NCBI GenBank assembly: GCA_002633005.1
Contig: NMRA01000452.1
Location: 64,001 to 94,766 of the forward strand
Reading direction: 5' to 3'
Origin: Phoronis australis
Taxonomy: Eukaryota; Phoronida; Phoronidae
Length of the DNA stretch: 30,766 nt
Part shown: one piece after another, positions 28,844-30,766 of the stretch
Layout of the letters: every line of letters begins with the position of its first letter
Numbering within the stretch: position 1 is the first letter of the stretch
Made by a program: the position numbers and the translations under genes
Notes under the pieces: model-generated
What the model was told of the DNA's origin: nothing
Seen by the model: only the letters and a program-made list of their open reading frames with translations
Database searches by the model: none

Positions 28844-30090
28844 CAGGTATTCTGTTGTAAACAGATTATATAATCGGCCTTACATGACTAAATCGAGTCA
28901 TTCGCCATCTCTTCCTGACGCTTTTGGATCTTGGTTGTTGGTGATTTTCTTTTTGATGTGGAATAGCCTGACCTCCTGCCTATGACTGTTAGGCACATAT
29001 TGCAACCTTGAATTCTGTAAATAAATGTTAATAACAGCAATGTTGTCACACTGCCGTTTGCCAGTTGTCTGACCTTCTTCAAATCTCCGGAAACAATGGG
29101 TGCGCATTCCAGAATCGAGATCTATGTGGAAATTCAATAGTCGAGTTAGAAGGGCAGGGACGCGATGATGCTAGAAAAAGATATGAACGAGATTGGGCTA
29201 AAACGAGACACGGACCCGATAGTGCTAGAAAGAGTCACGGACGCGATAAGACCTTGTTGTTTGCGGCATGGTTCCAGGTGGATGCTGTCAAAACTTAGGC
29301 GCTTCTGTAGTGCAGTTGGACATGAAACCACACGATCTATAAAAAGCCTCATTAAATGTCTCAAGTTAGGAACAAAAATCTGTTGCATGTACTTTGAATA
29401 ATCGGGTGTACTAGTAAACAAAAACACAAAATGCCAGCTCACCATTTCAAGGCTGTTTGATTTTCTCTGGCGATCTGTCTTAAAAATCTTGGCATTTTGA
29501 TCAAATGCAAGGGAGCTTTTTCCATTCGCAAACTAGAACATTTAAAATTCTCCGCTCTCATCTTTTTCATGCATCTTCCTTGAATGTAATATAAAATACA
29601 AGCGTTTTTGTTTTCTGCTCGTGATTGAAATGAAGTTTGGAAATTCATGCGCGTTAGTCGAACAACCGCGATGAGAAGACTGAGGTTTTATGCGTGCAAC
29701 TTACCAACTGCCACTGCCTTCGTCCTTAGCAAGTTCTTCATTTGGCGCGTTTCATTCGTTTATGGAACAAGTGTTAACATTTTGGTATCTTTTCATTTTG
29801 CTGTCTGCTCTGGTGATCATTGGAACTCGCACTCTTCAGCAACACGGAAACTTGAGTTTACTCTCATCATTTTATTTGCACTCTGTTTCAGCTCTTAAGT
29901 AGTGTACACTGTGTGCCGGGTGGAGGTTTTATTTAAAATAATTTTGAAGATCGTGTTCATGTTCGAGTATATGCAATACACACTTCTTACATGTGTGTTA
30001 ATGGTAGCGCGAATAGTCCACAGGAGACAAAATATCGAGTTTTGTGTTAATCCGTTCTTGAAACTTTTGGCCCATTCTACTGCCTGTCCA

Positions 30091-30201
30091 TTATTCATTA
30101 ATCCCGCAAATGTTGTGAAGAGAGAACATGCAGGGTGTCATAGAAATGATGGACTCCTGAGGCGCAACTTGGTGATGGCTGTCGATTAGGCGACAGACGA
30201 A
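30091..30201 (-). pseudogene. Annexin C-terminal fragment (36 codons)
   Basis: This matches the last 36 codons and stop of the annexin at 2370-3428. One substitution is synonymous and one changes Asn to Ser. The upstream 316 codons are absent, so this is a non-functional tail carried by the duplicated segment. Confidence 0.85.
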
Positions 30202-30766
30202 ACTATGTAGAGGACGGTTGACGATGATTTTCCGACGATTTCGACTACTGTGGCGCCTCCTAGTGGCAGTTTTGTTTGTTTTGCGCCTATGGCTGTATCT
30301 CCTAAACCGTTCGCAGGATCTTTACGAAATTCTGTAAGTGTATTTATATGATGTTAACAACAGAAGATGACGACTTTTGGACAGATCCGACTACCAGTGT
30401 GCCCCCTAGTGGCAATTTTATTTTTTTACGTTTACCTTTGTATCTTCAAAAGTCCTAAGCGGATTTTCATGAAATTTGGTATGTAGGCACCTATTAGTGC
30501 GATGATGCTATCGTCCCGTTTTCGGATGGATTCGACCTAGTTTGCGACACGCAGTAGCCATTTTTACTGTTTTTGAGTCTGTTTTTTGGCGTCCACTCCT
30601 CTATCAATCAAACTGCTCGAAGTATGATTGTGAAAATTGGGCATGTATGTTCTTACTATGAAGAAGACAGTTGACGCTGAATTTCCCATGACTTTGATTA
30701 CTGTGGCGCCTCCTAGTGGCAGTTGTTTTTTGCGCCCATGGTTGTATCTCCCAAACCGTTTGCAGG
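30202..30766 (+). repeat. Degenerate tandem array of the ~150-bp repeat R3
   Basis: About four units run to the window edge. The conserved core CTCCTAGTGGCA or a variant recurs at about 30258, 30405, 30552 (decayed) and 30711, i.e. every 147-160 bp. Other shared blocks are 'gtatctcctaaaccgtt..caggatctttacgaaatt' and 'attttcatgaaatttgg'. The first and fourth units are closest to each other, which hints at a higher-order unit of about 450 bp. The array continues beyond the window. Confidence 0.75.

Larger units (their letters stand above)
28810..30201 (+). repeat. Long direct repeat R1, copy 2 (other copy 1085-2480)
   Basis: Near-identical to 1085-2480. The left end (TGTGATG) abuts the truncated BEL/Pao pol; the right end stops at the codon for annexin Phe317 and gives way to the R3 array. 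It includes the proximal heat-shock element, TATA box and AATAAA, but not the five-unit distal element. Confidence 0.88.

Noticed and set aside
1-30766. tRNA, rRNA or CRISPR features.
   Set aside because: No cloverleaf-compatible A/B box pairs, no rRNA-like conserved blocks and no regularly spaced repeat-spacer array were recognised by eye. A tRNAscan and Rfam search would be the proper test.

Overview
The window looks like animal nuclear DNA, most likely from a marine invertebrate. It is AT-rich and gene-sparse, and it carries a metazoan annexin, two single-exon class A GPCR genes, BEL/Pao, Penelope-like and hAT-type mobile elements, and CA/GT microsatellites. No bacterial features were seen. 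The lineage cannot be fixed from sequence alone. A hemichordate, cephalochordate, echinoderm or other soft-bodied marine animal would all fit.

Layout, left to right. 1-755 reads as the 3' UTR of a + strand gene lying off the left edge, with AATAAA at 728. At 1021-1150 is a textbook heat-shock promoter on the + strand: a five-unit heat-shock element, a three-unit element and a TATA box. From 1085 to 2480 runs a 1.4 kb segment that is repeated at 28810-30201. Its right end falls inside the last coding part of an intact, intronless annexin gene (2370-3428, minus). 4.4-9.8 kb is repeat-rich: CA microsatellite, recent tandem duplication, palindromic 12-mer array, GTT tract, and one weak candidate terminal exon (7746-7951, minus). 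The first GPCR gene lies at 10601-11593 (minus). 12.9-16.9 kb holds hAT-like sequence, a Penelope-like remnant with inverted terminal arms around a GIY-YIG nuclease fragment (13137-13893), a hAT-type MITE with 8-bp target duplications (15338-15591), and copy A of a second long repeat (15940-16895). 18.8-23.5 kb is a diverged duplicate of the 8.4-11.85 kb GPCR unit, carrying the second GPCR gene (22290-23270, minus) and a 1.9 kb insertion. 24.1-25.25 kb contains three copies of a 14-mer, a 66-bp-arm hairpin, and a promoter-like cluster of ETS/YY1/NRF1/CTCF-like motifs. 26.2-30.2 kb is a mosaic: copy B of the second repeat, a decayed BEL/Pao pol 3' fragment, and copy 2 of the heat-shock/annexin-tail segment. 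The right edge is a degenerate ~150-bp tandem repeat whose relatives lie at 4.4 and 15.6 kb.

Only three genes look intact: the annexin and the two GPCR paralogues. The receptors form a local tandem family and probably perform related sensing roles. Nothing links them functionally to the annexin. The strongest unexplained signals are the heat-shock promoter with no recognisable downstream gene, its partial copy 28 kb away, and several compact motif arrays. I see no convincing multi-gene novel system.
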